Source: an uncultured Candidatus Udaeobacter sp. (GTDB lineage Bacteria > Verrucomicrobiota > Verrucomicrobiia > Chthoniobacterales > UBA10450). From it: a DNA stretch of 11,458 nt. The DNA lies in NCBI GenBank assembly GCA_955652245.1, contig CATPAV010000049.1, positions 1 through 11,458 of the forward strand, in the 5' to 3' direction. Both the position numbers and the translations under genes were made by a program. This document shows positions 1 through 6,055 of this stretch, piece by piece (the first letter of the stretch is position 1; every line of letters begins with the position of its first letter). The notes below the pieces were generated by a model. That model searched no databases. It saw nothing but the letters and a program-made list of their open reading frames with translations, and was not told the DNA's origin.

Positions 1-426
1 AACTTTGTTACGCGCAAGATTGCGCGCGCGGCCGCGCGGATCGCGCGAAACCTCGACGACGAGCTTGTCCTCGGGAATCTGGAGAGCCAGAGAGACTGGG
101 GCCGCGCCCATGATTACGTCCAAGCGATGTGGCTGATGCTGCAACACAAAACTGCCGATGATTATGTGGTGGCGACTGGAGAAACACATTCTGTGCGCGA
201 ATTTGTTGACGCGGCTTTCGCGGTTGTCGATCTTCCGTGGGAAAAATATGTGAAACACGATGAGTCGTTTGATCGACCGACCGAACCGGCACGGCTGGTC
301 GGTTGTGCGGACAAGATTCGCAGGACGCTGGGCTGGAAGCCGGCTGGAACCTTTCGGCAGCTCGTGGATGAGATGGTGGAGGCGGAGCTCGCGGCGATCG
401 ATTCAGGGGCAACCGATGCGGCGTGA
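1..426 (+). CDS. gmd: GDP-mannose 4,6-dehydratase, C-terminal part (cut by window edge)
   Basis: This is the last 141 codons of a gene whose start lies left of the window; the frame is open from base 1. Gmd is a cytoplasmic NADP-dependent SDR-family enzyme that turns GDP-D-mannose into GDP-4-keto-6-deoxymannose, the first step to GDP-fucose, GDP-rhamnose and similar sugars for surface glycans. The fragment opens with the family signature NFVTRKIARA and continues with GNLESQRDWGRAHDYVQAMW, which closely follows the typical Gmd GNLxAxRDWGxAxDYVxAMW block. Next come YVVATGETHSVREFV and, near the end, RPTEPARLVG and LGWKPAGTF, the substrate-binding C-terminal part. The Rossmann GxxGxxG motif and catalytic YxxxK lie in the missing part. 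The C-terminus ends normally. A short palindrome follows the stop and the PII gene starts 99 bases on. Identification is firm; only completeness is unknown. Confidence 0.93.
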   Translation, partial: NFVTRKIARAAARIARNLDDELVLGNLESQRDWGRAHDYVQAMWLMLQHKTADDYVVATGETHSVREFVDAAFAVVDLPWEKYVKHDESFDRPTEPARLVGCADKIRRTLGWKPAGTFRQLVDEMVEAELAAIDSGATDAA

Positions 427-428
427 GC

Positions 429-453
429 TGTAGAGGCGGACGTTCAAATCCGC
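429..453. repeat. Small palindrome after gmd with a TGTAG edge
   Basis: Two bases after the gmd stop the sequence reads CTGTAGAGGCGGACG. A 5-bp perfect stem, GCGGA (436-440) with TCCGC (449-453), closes an 8-base loop. There is no T-run after it, so it is not a classical intrinsic terminator. It resembles the other intergenic palindromes of this window in carrying TGTAG at one edge and lying directly behind a stop codon. The stem is short, so on its own the case is weak. Confidence 0.4.
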
Positions 454-491
454 GATAAATGGAGATGCTTTTGTCACGATAGCAACGCCGC

Positions 492-519
492 TTGCCATTT
501 GGAGTGCCGGTTCTAGTTT
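492..519 (+). promoter_or_regulatory. Possible promoter of the PII gene, giving a leaderless mRNA
   Basis: TTGCCA at 492-497 and TAGTTT at 514-519 are 16 bases apart, a plausible sigma-70-type -35/-10 pair. The -10 box ends 6 bases before the GTG at 526, so transcription would begin at or next to the start codon. No Shine-Dalgarno sequence is visible before the GTG, which fits a leaderless message. No sigma-54 box (TGGC-N8-TTGC type), common before PII genes, was found. The match is by eye to short degenerate motifs. Confidence 0.27.
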
Positions 520-525
520 GGCGCG

Positions 526-864
526 GTGAAGAAAATCGAAGCGATCATCAAGCCCTTTAAAACCGAGCCGGTAAAAGAAGCGCTCATGGCAGTGGGGGTG
601 GAGGGAATGACTCTGAGTGAGGTCAAAGGCTTTGGTCGGCAGAAAGGTCACAGTGAAATTTATCGTGGCACCGAGTACACGGTGGATTTCCTGCCGAAAG
701 TGAAATTCGAGATGGTGGTGCCTGACGATCGTGCACAACGCGCCGTCGAAGCAATCCTGCGTGCCGCGAGGACTGGAAAGATCGGTGATGGAAAGATTTT
801 CGTTGCGGAAGTGGAAGAAGCGGTCCGGATCCGAACGGATGAACGCGGTGCGGAGGCGCTCTAA
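526..864 (+). CDS. glnB: PII nitrogen-regulatory signal protein (GlnB/GlnK family)
   Basis: This is a 112-residue trimeric signal protein of the cytoplasm that senses 2-oxoglutarate and ATP/ADP and controls nitrogen-assimilation targets. The length is exactly that of the family. The start is GTG: the frame then begins MKKIEAIIKPFK, the invariant PII N-terminus. The T-loop reads GRQKGHSEIYRGTEY with Tyr51, the classical uridylylation site. The B-loop TGKIGDGKIFV starts at Thr83, and the C-terminal nucleotide-binding Arg101 and Arg103 lie in RIRTDERG. All key residues are present, so it should be functional. GlnB and GlnK cannot be separated by sequence alone. No amtB ammonium-transporter gene is adjacent, so GlnB is used as a working symbol. 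Its neighbours are gmd upstream and uppP 36 bases downstream, an unusual setting. Confidence 0.95.
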   Translation: MKKIEAIIKPFKTEPVKEALMAVGVEGMTLSEVKGFGRQKGHSEIYRGTEYTVDFLPKVKFEMVVPDDRAQRAVEAILRAARTGKIGDGKIFVAEVEEAVRIRTDERGAEAL

Positions 865-900
865 CTGTTAACGATTTCAATGTTCTAGCGCCTCTCACAA

Positions 901-1761
901 ATGCACGACTTTTTGTTGTCGGTTTTTCTCGGTATCGTCGAAGGGCTCACCGAGTTTCTTCCTGTAAGTTCAACCGCGCATCTGCGGATTGCGGAAGCGC
1001 TACTGAAAATCGATCTGCACGATGGCTTCTGGAAGATGTACACGATCGTCATTCAGCTCGGCGCAATTCTGGCGTTACCGGTCTATTTTCGCGAACGCAT
1101 CCTGAATCTTCTTCGCACATTTCCGAAAGGCGAGCGGGGAGACCGCACCATCTTGACGCATCCATTGAGTCTCACGCTGATTGCCTTTGTGGTGACTGCG
1201 GTTCCGGCATGGGTGCTAACGAAACAGATCGGCAAGAACCTGGAAAATCTCTGGGTGATGGCCTGGGCGCTCTTCATTGGTGGAATAATCATGTGGGTGG
1301 TGGACGCCGTTTTTACGCGGCCCCGTGTCGGGCACATGGAGGAAATGAGTCTGCTGCAGGCGGTCTGGATTGGCGCAGCGCAAATTCTTTCTGCGATTTT
1401 CCCCGGAACTTCCCGATCAATGTCCACCATCGCCGCCGGGCAGGTAGCGGGCATGTCGCGCCCAGCCGCGCTCGAGTTTTCGTTCTTTCTGTCGATGCCG
1501 ACGATGCTGGTAGCCACTGCGTATGATTTTGTAAAGACGGTGATGCCCTCTCGTGACGAAGCGAACCTCGCGCCTGTGACAATGAATGGCCATGAATGGA
1601 TCATTCTCGCAATTGGATTTGTAGTTTCCTTTTTCGTGGCGCTGGGAGTGGTCGCCTGGTTTATGCATTGGGTGCGGGCACGAGGCTTTGTCCCGTTTGC
1701 TCTTTACCGAATCGTACTCGGGATCGGAATATTGATACTGCTGGTGCGCGGAATGATCTGA
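901..1761 (+). CDS. uppP: Undecaprenyl-diphosphatase (UppP/BacA)
   Basis: This integral inner-membrane enzyme removes one phosphate from undecaprenyl diphosphate at the periplasmic face, recycling the C55 carrier used for peptidoglycan and glycan export; overexpression in other bacteria gives bacitracin resistance. The 286-residue length is close to the family's usual 265-290. Both active-site motifs are present: GIVEGLTEFLPVSST at residues 11-25, with Glu14 and Glu18 of the ExxxE pair, and FPGTSRSMST at 167-176, with the catalytic Arg172. The family usually has Gly after SST; here it is Ala26, a mild deviation. Long hydrophobic stretches around residues 56-62, 90-108, 116-136 and 195-210, and two near the C-terminus, fit a polytopic membrane protein. 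The ATG at 901 opens MHDFLLSVFLGIVEGL, the normal N-terminus. There is no Shine-Dalgarno sequence. It may be co-transcribed with glnB and the next gene. Confidence 0.95.
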   Translation: MHDFLLSVFLGIVEGLTEFLPVSSTAHLRIAEALLKIDLHDGFWKMYTIVIQLGAILALPVYFRERILNLLRTFPKGERGDRTILTHPLSLTLIAFVVTAVPAWVLTKQIGKNLENLWVMAWALFIGGIIMWVVDAVFTRPRVGHMEEMSLLQAVWIGAAQILSAIFPGTSRSMSTIAAGQVAGMSRPAALEFSFFLSMPTMLVATAYDFVKTVMPSRDEANLAPVTMNGHEWIILAIGFVVSFFVALGVVAWFMHWVRARGFVPFALYRIVLGIGILILLVRGMI

Positions 1762-1771
1762 TCAATTGGTC

Positions 1772-2179
1772 ATGGAAACGGACTTTATTCTTCCCGATCT
1801 GCAGAGTGCCGTTATCTGCGAAGATGTGCGCTGCGAATTCAATGGAATGCAAACGCTGGTGGGCGTACTCAACGTCATCCCGGCGCCTGCGCTGCCGGTA
1901 AATTGTATGCGGTTATGCATCTGGACGCGTTGGTGTAGTGGGACTGGAAAATTTCGGCAAAAATCGCGGATTGTGGGCGTTGACGAACAACAAGTAATTG
2001 CACAGGCCGAAGTCGAGTTCGTGCTGAAAGAAATGGAAGGGCACGCGACCAATGTCCATTATTTTGGCGGCGTGCAGTTTCAACAATACGGTATGCACCA
2101 CGTCGAGATTTATCTCGAAGACGAATTGCGGCTGCGCTTTCCCTTGCCGGTAGTTCAGATCACGCGTCCAACTGAGTAG
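1772..2179 (+). CDS. Conserved hypothetical protein, DUF6941-like
   Basis: This is a 135-residue soluble protein of unknown function. The segment SAVICEDVRCEFNGMQTLVG followed by VLNVIPAPALPV resembles the opening of DUF6941 proteins (a '...CDDVR.E..GK.TLIGVY..' type pattern). This assignment is from memory of the family and is moderate. The rest carries CMRLCIWTRWCSGTG, several acidic beta-strand-like stretches (VEIYLEDELRLRFPLPVV) and no signal peptide or membrane segment. I chose the ATG at 1772, 10 bases after the uppP stop; a TTG two codons earlier (1766) would add only two residues. Close spacing suggests co-transcription with uppP. The stop TAG falls at the edge of a palindromic element that follows immediately. 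I would not assign a role. Confidence 0.8.
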   Translation: METDFILPDLQSAVICEDVRCEFNGMQTLVGVLNVIPAPALPVNCMRLCIWTRWCSGTGKFRQKSRIVGVDEQQVIAQAEVEFVLKEMEGHATNVHYFGGVQFQQYGMHHVEIYLEDELRLRFPLPVVQITRPTE

Positions 2180-2180
2180 G

Positions 2181-2226
2181 GGCGATTGACCCGTTCGGCT
2201 TCGCTCAGGGCAGGCTCTCAATCGCC
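2181..2226. repeat. Intergenic inverted repeat right after the DUF6941-like gene
   Basis: GGCGATTGA (2181-2189) and TCAATCGCC (2218-2226) are perfect 9-bp inverted copies around a 28-base centre that reads CCCGTTCGGCTTCGCTCAGGG and then CAGGCTC. The left arm begins one base after the preceding TAG stop, so the junction reads GAGTAGGGGCGATTGA. The centre has its own short complementary ends (CCC/GGG). No T-run follows. It looks like a small dispersed palindromic (REP-like) element rather than a terminator. Whether it recurs elsewhere in the genome cannot be seen from here. Confidence 0.65.
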
Positions 2227-2301
2227 GCGGGGAATCGCATACCACGCGAGCAAGACGGTTTGGGTGAATCCTGATAGCTGACCTCGCGCCAGATTAAGCG
2301 C

Positions 2302-2330
2302 TTGCCAATCGCGTCGAATTCATTTATCAC
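2302..2330 (+). promoter_or_regulatory. Possible promoter of the secreted-protein gene
   Basis: TTGCCA (2302-2307) and TATCAC (2325-2330) are separated by 17 bases. The -10 box ends 10 bases before the ATG at 2341, which would leave a leader of only a few bases. No Shine-Dalgarno sequence precedes the ATG. The rest of the gap 2227-2301 shows nothing I can identify. The call rests on two short motifs with correct spacing. Confidence 0.25.
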
Positions 2331-2340
2331 GGCGCTTTTA

Positions 2341-3000
2341 ATGCTGAAACAATTTTTCACTGCATTGCTTTGCGGCCTTGCTGTTGCGGGACAAATGCGC
2401 GCGCAGGAAGTCGTTGTCGCTCGCGAAGAAAAACCAAGCGCTTCCGAGGGAGCAGCGCCGGTTTCTGAGAGAACGGATTCAGAATCGGCGACCGCAACCA
2501 GAATGGACACTCAAGCTCGCAAAAAGAAATCGGCTTCTACCGTGGTCACGATAGAGCAGATGCGAATGGCGGGAGCGCTTGCTGCCGAGCGTCAAAAAAA
2601 CCAAGCTCGGGTCGAACAAACGAGCACAACCGGCGGGCCCAGTTTGCGAGCGCCGAAAACTTTCGGGGGAACGCTCGCTGCTGAGAAGCAGAAAAAACAA
2701 ATTCGCTTGGAACAGCCGAGCGTACCACGGGCATCCAATTCGCAGACCGGCAAATCGGAAGCCGTCGCCCCGGTTCGGCCAACGATGATCGAGTCTGGAA
2801 AGCAGGAACCAGCCGCTTCGAACCGAGAAAAAACAGAGGTTCGCGGCGGGCAAACAGGCGCGCCGCAATCGGCAAGCCGATCATTGCGCGAACAAGCAAC
2901 AACGGTGTCCGAGCTGGTGAACAAGCCAACGCGTGAATCCGATGCAATCCCTGCTCAACCCCGAACGCTTTCGGGGATGCAAACTGCGTTCACCAATTAG
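2341..3000 (+). CDS. Secreted low-complexity N-terminal part of a frameshifted M23 peptidase
   Basis: This 219-codon frame starts at ATG 2341 with a clear signal peptide: positive MLKQ, a hydrophobic core FFTALLCGLAVAG, and a likely cut after QMRA. The frame is open further upstream to a TTG at 2302, but only 2341 puts the signal at the N-terminus. The remainder is a hydrophilic, Ala/Gln/Arg/Ser/Thr-rich, probably disordered linker. It holds a 16-residue imperfect repeat, LAAERQKNQARVEQTS (bases 2578-2625) and LAAEKQKKQIRLEQPS (2674-2721). It has no recognisable domain and ends at a TAG just before an M23 peptidase domain that begins in the -1 frame. That frame is open from 2937. One extra base near 2997-2998 would join the two as FTNLANGFDFPVG. 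I therefore read it as the 5' part of one gene, broken by a real or sequencing indel. A separate small secreted protein is the alternative. Confidence 0.7.
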   Translation: MLKQFFTALLCGLAVAGQMRAQEVVVAREEKPSASEGAAPVSERTDSESATATRMDTQARKKKSASTVVTIEQMRMAGALAAERQKNQARVEQTSTTGGPSLRAPKTFGGTLAAEKQKKQIRLEQPSVPRASNSQTGKSEAVAPVRPTMIESGKQEPAASNREKTEVRGGQTGAPQSASRSLREQATTVSELVNKPTRESDAIPAQPRTLSGMQTAFTN

Positions 3001-3020
3001 CGAACGGCTTTGATTTCCCC

Positions 3021-3563
3021 GTGGGAACACCGGACGCTCAGGGTTATTATAAGGCGCGTGGCTTTCGAGCGCATGGGCATCTTGGCGAAGATTGGGACGG
3101 CGTTCGTGGTGGCGACACCGATCTGGGCGATCCGATTTACAGCATCGGTGATGGGCTGGTGGTTTTTGCGCGCGACTGTCACATGGGCTGGGGAAACGTG
3201 ATCATCGTGCGCCATGCTTATCAGGAGGATGGCGCGATCAAGAATATAGATTCACTTTACGGGCATTTAGACAGCATTCTGGTGCGTCGCGGCCAGGCGG
3301 TTTCTCGCGGCGAGAAAATTGCGACCATGGGTACAGCTCACGGATTATATGATGCGCACTTGCATTTGGAGATTCGTAAAAACCTCGAAATTGGAATGAG
3401 CCGGGCAGCGTTAACAGGCTGGGGCAAATATCGCATCGCGATGAATACGTTTTCGCATGATGCGCTCATTAATTGGGACACGGCGCGTAATTACTCCCAT
3501 CATCATATCGGAACCGGTGAATCGGCCGCGGCCTTGAAAAAGACGCTCGCGTCGGAGCCCTGA
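3021..3563 (+). CDS. M23 (LytM/lysostaphin-type) zinc metallopeptidase domain, 3' part of a split gene
   Basis: The domain cleaves peptide cross-links of peptidoglycan outside the cytoplasm. Numbered from the GTG at 3021, it has the first zinc motif HLGED (His20, Asp24), the core IGDGLVVFARDCHMGWGNVI, YGHLDSILVRRGQAV, and the second zinc motif HLH (His113, His115) in DAHLHLEIRKN. All zinc ligands are there, so the catalytic domain looks intact. The GTG is probably not the native start. The sequence before it, in frame, reads LANGFDFPV, which belongs to the same domain, and no start codon exists between the in-frame stop at 2934 and the GTG. Translated alone it would have no signal peptide and could not reach its substrate. 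The preceding frame carries exactly the missing signal peptide and linker. The stop TGA is the first three bases of an inverted repeat. Confidence 0.87.
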   Translation: MGTPDAQGYYKARGFRAHGHLGEDWDGVRGGDTDLGDPIYSIGDGLVVFARDCHMGWGNVIIVRHAYQEDGAIKNIDSLYGHLDSILVRRGQAVSRGEKIATMGTAHGLYDAHLHLEIRKNLEIGMSRAALTGWGKYRIAMNTFSHDALINWDTARNYSHHHIGTGESAAALKKTLASEP

Positions 3564-3633
3564 CGCTTGTTGAAGCGTTGCAAAGTCGAAGCGGTCAACT
3601 TTAATTGTTCAACGCTTTAGCGCTTCAGCGTCA
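3561..3633. repeat. Stop-to-stop inverted repeat between the M23 and DUF3309 genes
   Basis: TGACGC (3561-3566) plus TGAAGCG (3571-3577) pair with CGCTTCA (3621-3627) plus GCGTCA (3628-3633). This is a 13-bp stem with a 4-base bulge on the left arm. The first three bases of the left arm are the TGA stop of the M23 gene. The last three bases of the right arm, read on the minus strand, are the TGA stop of the DUF3309 gene. The central part (3578-3620) contains further degenerate copies of the GTTGAAGCG-like unit, some inverted. It could act as a bidirectional terminator, although T-runs are absent, or be a repeat inserted between convergent genes. Confidence 0.7.
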
Positions 3634-3768
3634 AATTACGCCCATCAAAATAAGGATCAGCACGATCACTAAGATCAGACCGAGTCCGCCGCTCGGATAA
3701 TAACCCCAGCCGGTGCTATATGGCCAGGCAGGGAAAGCTCCGATCAGCAGAAGCACGAGGATAATCAA
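3631..3768 (-). CDS. DUF3309-like small membrane protein, non-ATG start
   Basis: I found this micro-gene by translating the minus strand. It ends GAFPAWPYSTGWGYYPSGG followed by LGLILVIVLILILMGVI and a TGA. The WPYS..WGYYPSGGLGLIL pattern is characteristic of the roughly 50-residue DUF3309 family of unknown function, with two hydrophobic segments around a Trp/Tyr/Gly-rich turn. In frame, upstream of the hydrophobic LLLIILVLLLI, the codons are TGA (stop), AGG, CGA, ACA, CTC, CTG, TTG. There is thus no ATG or GTG in the available 5' end. The coordinates use the TTG at 3768-3766 (45 residues); the CTG at 3771-3769 lies 9 bases after a GAAGG (3785-3781) and is also possible. A family-like 50-residue protein would begin at the AGG (3783-3781), where an ATG might have been lost. 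It is convergent with the M23 gene. Identity is good; functionality is uncertain. Confidence 0.72.
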   Translation of the reverse strand: MIILVLLLIGAFPAWPYSTGWGYYPSGGLGLILVIVLILILMGVI

Positions 3769-3783
3769 CAGGAGTGTTCGCCT

Positions 3784-4064
3784 TCAAGGAGGTTATTCGG
3801 GCGAACAGCGAAATGGAAATGTTTTATTTCCCATGTCATTGCAGAGGGCGTGTACTCATGCCCAAGGCATGACGCTGCTTATTTACGCCCAATATCTGGA
3901 TTTCATAAAAAGAATCGGACGCAGACCATTGTTCCGGTTGAGAACAGCCGCCTCTTTTCCGAAAATCTCTTGCAGGCACGCACTGCCAACATATTATTCG
4001 GCAGCAGTCCCGAGTGTGTCCTAGTGGATGCATCGGGAAAATTTTTTGCCCATTTCCAATTTCG
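3784..4064. other. Gene-free region upstream of purA with one hairpin
   Basis: These 281 bases hold no reading frame with recognisable protein features on either strand; the longest open frames give unfamiliar sequences without a domain. The region contains a perfect 7-bp hairpin with a 3-base loop, TCATGCC-CAA-GGCATGA (3856-3872), without a following T-run. AAGGAGG at 3786-3792 is a perfect anti-16S match but lacks a suitably spaced start codon on the plus strand. The purA leader probably lies in the right half. Confidence 0.6.
3970..3997 (+). promoter_or_regulatory. Possible promoter of purA-uppS
   Basis: TTGCAG (3970-3975) and TATTAT (3992-3997) are 16 bases apart, the best -35/-10 pair I could find in the purA upstream region. 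It would give a leader of about 60 bases before the ATG at 4065. No PurR-type operator or purine riboswitch was recognised. Assignment is by eye only. Confidence 0.28.
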
Positions 4065-5333
4065 ATGGCGAACACGATTTTAATCGGCGCGCAGTGGGGC
4101 GATGAGGGAAAAGGCAAAATCATCGATGTGCTCACGGCCAAGGCTGACATTGTTGTCCGCAGCCAGGGCGGCAACAATGCCGGGCATACGGTCATTCATC
4201 GCGGCGCCAAATACGTCCTGCACCTTATTCCCTCGGGAATACTCCGGCGTGGAAAGATTTGTGTGATTGGCAACGGCGTAGTTGTCGATCCCCTCGCGCT
4301 CATCGTGGAAATAGACGGTCTACGCAAATCGGGAGTTAAGATTGGTAGGAATCTACTGATCAGCAATTGCGCTCACTTGGTTTTGCCTTACCACCGGCTG
4401 CTCGACGAACAACGCGAGCTACATAAAGGCCGGGCCAGAATTGGCACGACAAAGCGCGGAATCGGCCCGGCCTACGGAGACAAGGCCGCGCGCACCGGTC
4501 TACGGATGTCCGATTTGATGCAGCCGATTGTTTTTTCAAAAAAATTGCAAGCCAAGGTGCTCGAAAATAACAGAATCCTCCAAGCGCTCGGGGCAAAGCC
4601 GGTCAGTTTTCGTGAAGTCAACGAAAGTTATCTCGCGATTGGAGAAAAGTTGCGCCCATTCATCGGGAACACGGTGGTCTATCTTCATCGCGCCCTTGAG
4701 CGCGGCAAAGAGATTCTCTTTGAAGGAGCGCAAGGCACATTTCTCGATATCGATCATGGGACGTATCCTTACGTCACCTCATCAAACACGACCGCCGGCG
4801 GCGCATGCACAGGCACCGGCGTTCCACCGCATCGAATGGACCGAGTGGTTGGAGTAATGAAAGCTTACACGACGCGCGTAGGTGAGGGGGCATTACCCAC
4901 CGAAGATCGACAATTCACCGAAAGGCTCCATGGCTTGGGACGCGAATTTGGAGCCACCACTGGTCGCAAGCGGCGCTGCGGCTGGTTCGACGCCGTTGCA
5001 ACCCGTTATGCGACCATGATTAATGGCACCGACGAGCTCGCGATTACGAACCTTGACGGGTTGGACGATATCGATCCGATTCGTGTCTGCGTGGCGTACC
5101 GATTGAATGGAAAACGCTTGAACGTCCCTCCATCGGACGCAGCCCAGCTCGCTAATTGTAAACCGGTTTACAAACAAGTACGCGGTTGGAACAAATCGAC
5201 GCGTTCCGCGCGCAAATTTTCTCAGTTACCTTTGGCGGCACGGAATTACGTTAAATACATTTCCGAAATAACGGGCGCAAAATTGTCTATGATCAGCGTG
5301 GGTCCAGAACGCGGTGACACAATCATTCTGTAG
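4065..5333 (+). CDS. purA: Adenylosuccinate synthase
   Basis: This cytoplasmic GTP-dependent enzyme joins IMP and aspartate into adenylosuccinate, the first committed step from IMP to AMP. The protein has 422 residues against the family's usual 425-435. It contains the GTP/IMP motif GAQWGDEGKGKIID (residues 8-21, with catalytic Asp13), QGGNNAGHTV with the catalytic His41, GTTKRGIGPAYGDKAAR, FEGAQGTFLDIDHGTYPYVT from residue 219, and TGRKRRCGWFD and TNLDGLDDI in the C-terminal half. All expected motifs are in order with no break. The frame is open to 4014, but the ATG at 4065 gives MANTILIGAQWGDEG, the normal short N-terminus, so I chose it. No Shine-Dalgarno sequence is seen. Its stop is 2 bases from the uppS start, so the two are almost certainly one transcript. 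Confidence 0.97.
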   Translation: MANTILIGAQWGDEGKGKIIDVLTAKADIVVRSQGGNNAGHTVIHRGAKYVLHLIPSGILRRGKICVIGNGVVVDPLALIVEIDGLRKSGVKIGRNLLISNCAHLVLPYHRLLDEQRELHKGRARIGTTKRGIGPAYGDKAARTGLRMSDLMQPIVFSKKLQAKVLENNRILQALGAKPVSFREVNESYLAIGEKLRPFIGNTVVYLHRALERGKEILFEGAQGTFLDIDHGTYPYVTSSNTTAGGACTGTGVPPHRMDRVVGVMKAYTTRVGEGALPTEDRQFTERLHGLGREFGATTGRKRRCGWFDAVATRYATMINGTDELAITNLDGLDDIDPIRVCVAYRLNGKRLNVPPSDAAQLANCKPVYKQVRGWNKSTRSARKFSQLPLAARNYVKYISEITGAKLSMISVGPERGDTIIL

Positions 5334-5335
5334 CC

Positions 5336-6052
5336 ATGCCCCCGACCGCGAAAACCGTTCCGCGCCACATCGCCATCATTATGGATGGCAACGGCCGCTG
5401 GGCCAAAACGCGCGGTCTGCCGCGCATCAAAGGTCACGAAGCAGGAGCCCAGGCCGTTCGTGAATGCGTGGAAGGCTGCGGCGATTTGAAAGTCCAGTAT
5501 CTCACCCTTTACGCGTTCTCGGCGGAAAACTGGCAGCGTCCCAAAAGCGAAGTCTTCGCTTTGATGCGTTTGCTTGAAAATTTTTTGAAAGAGAAGACGC
5601 CGGAATTAGTGGAGAAAAATGTTCGGCTCCAGGCGATTGGCCGCTTGACCGATCTTCCACAGAGCTCGCAGAAACAACTTCATAAAACGATCGAACAAAC
5701 TGCCGGTAATAACGGGCTCACTCTTATTCTGGCGCTGAGCTACGGCGGGCGACTCGAGATCATCGACGGCATCAAAAGCTTGCTTCGCGCAGTTGAGCTC
5801 GGTCACATCGACAAAGGGATGATTGATGTCGAGATGTTTAGCAAACATCTTTACACCCGCTATTATCCCGATCCCGATTTGCTTATTCGCACTTCGGGAG
5901 AAATGCGCTTGTCGAATTTTCTTCTCTGGCAACTCTCGTACACCGAGATGTATGTCACGCCGAAACTGTGGCCGGACTTCACAAAGAAAGACCTCTTTGC
6001 CGCGGTAGAAGAGTTTGGCCAGCGGCAACGCCGCTACGGCGCGGTCGAATAA
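5336..6052 (+). CDS. uppS: Isoprenyl transferase (undecaprenyl diphosphate synthase)
   Basis: This cis-prenyltransferase extends farnesyl diphosphate with isopentenyl diphosphate, in most bacteria to the C55 carrier lipid of cell-wall synthesis. The 238-residue length matches the family (about 230-255). The first conserved region HIAIIMDGNGRWAKTRG contains the catalytic Asp17, followed by KGHEAGA. Later come YLTLYAFSAENWQRP and the C-terminal substrate-binding block RTSGEMRLSNFLLWQ, with Arg185, Arg191 and Ser193 at the spacing of E. coli Arg194, Arg200 and Ser202. The product chain length cannot be read from sequence. It starts 2 bases after purA; many bacteria instead place uppS before cdsA, so this purA-uppS pairing is less usual. 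A palindrome separates it from the convergent hemW. Confidence 0.96.
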   Translation: MPPTAKTVPRHIAIIMDGNGRWAKTRGLPRIKGHEAGAQAVRECVEGCGDLKVQYLTLYAFSAENWQRPKSEVFALMRLLENFLKEKTPELVEKNVRLQAIGRLTDLPQSSQKQLHKTIEQTAGNNGLTLILALSYGGRLEIIDGIKSLLRAVELGHIDKGMIDVEMFSKHLYTRYYPDPDLLIRTSGEMRLSNFLLWQLSYTEMYVTPKLWPDFTKKDLFAAVEEFGQRQRRYGAVE

Positions 6053-6055
6053 TTC

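Noticed and set aside
1083..1604. 173-residue minus-strand ORF inside uppP
   Set aside because: It is a shadow of the well-supported membrane protein gene and has no domain features of its own.
2937..3000. Programmed -1 frameshift in the M23 gene
   Set aside because: I checked the zero-frame codons for X-XXY-YYZ and found none. A simple one-base indel explains the data better, so recoding is kept only as a remote option.
3786..3815. AAGGAGG at 3786-3792 as the ribosome site of a plus-strand peptide
   Set aside because: The next ATG is 20 bases away and opens only a 19-codon frame with no support.
3713..4024. 103-residue plus-strand ORF upstream of purA
   Set aside because: It overlaps the DUF3309 gene antisense, has no recognisable domain or start signals, and its composition looks non-coding.
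4014..4064. Upstream in-frame start for purA
   Set aside because: The extra residues MCPSGCIGKIFCPFPIS do not belong to PurA. The normal protein begins MANTILIGAQ at 4065.
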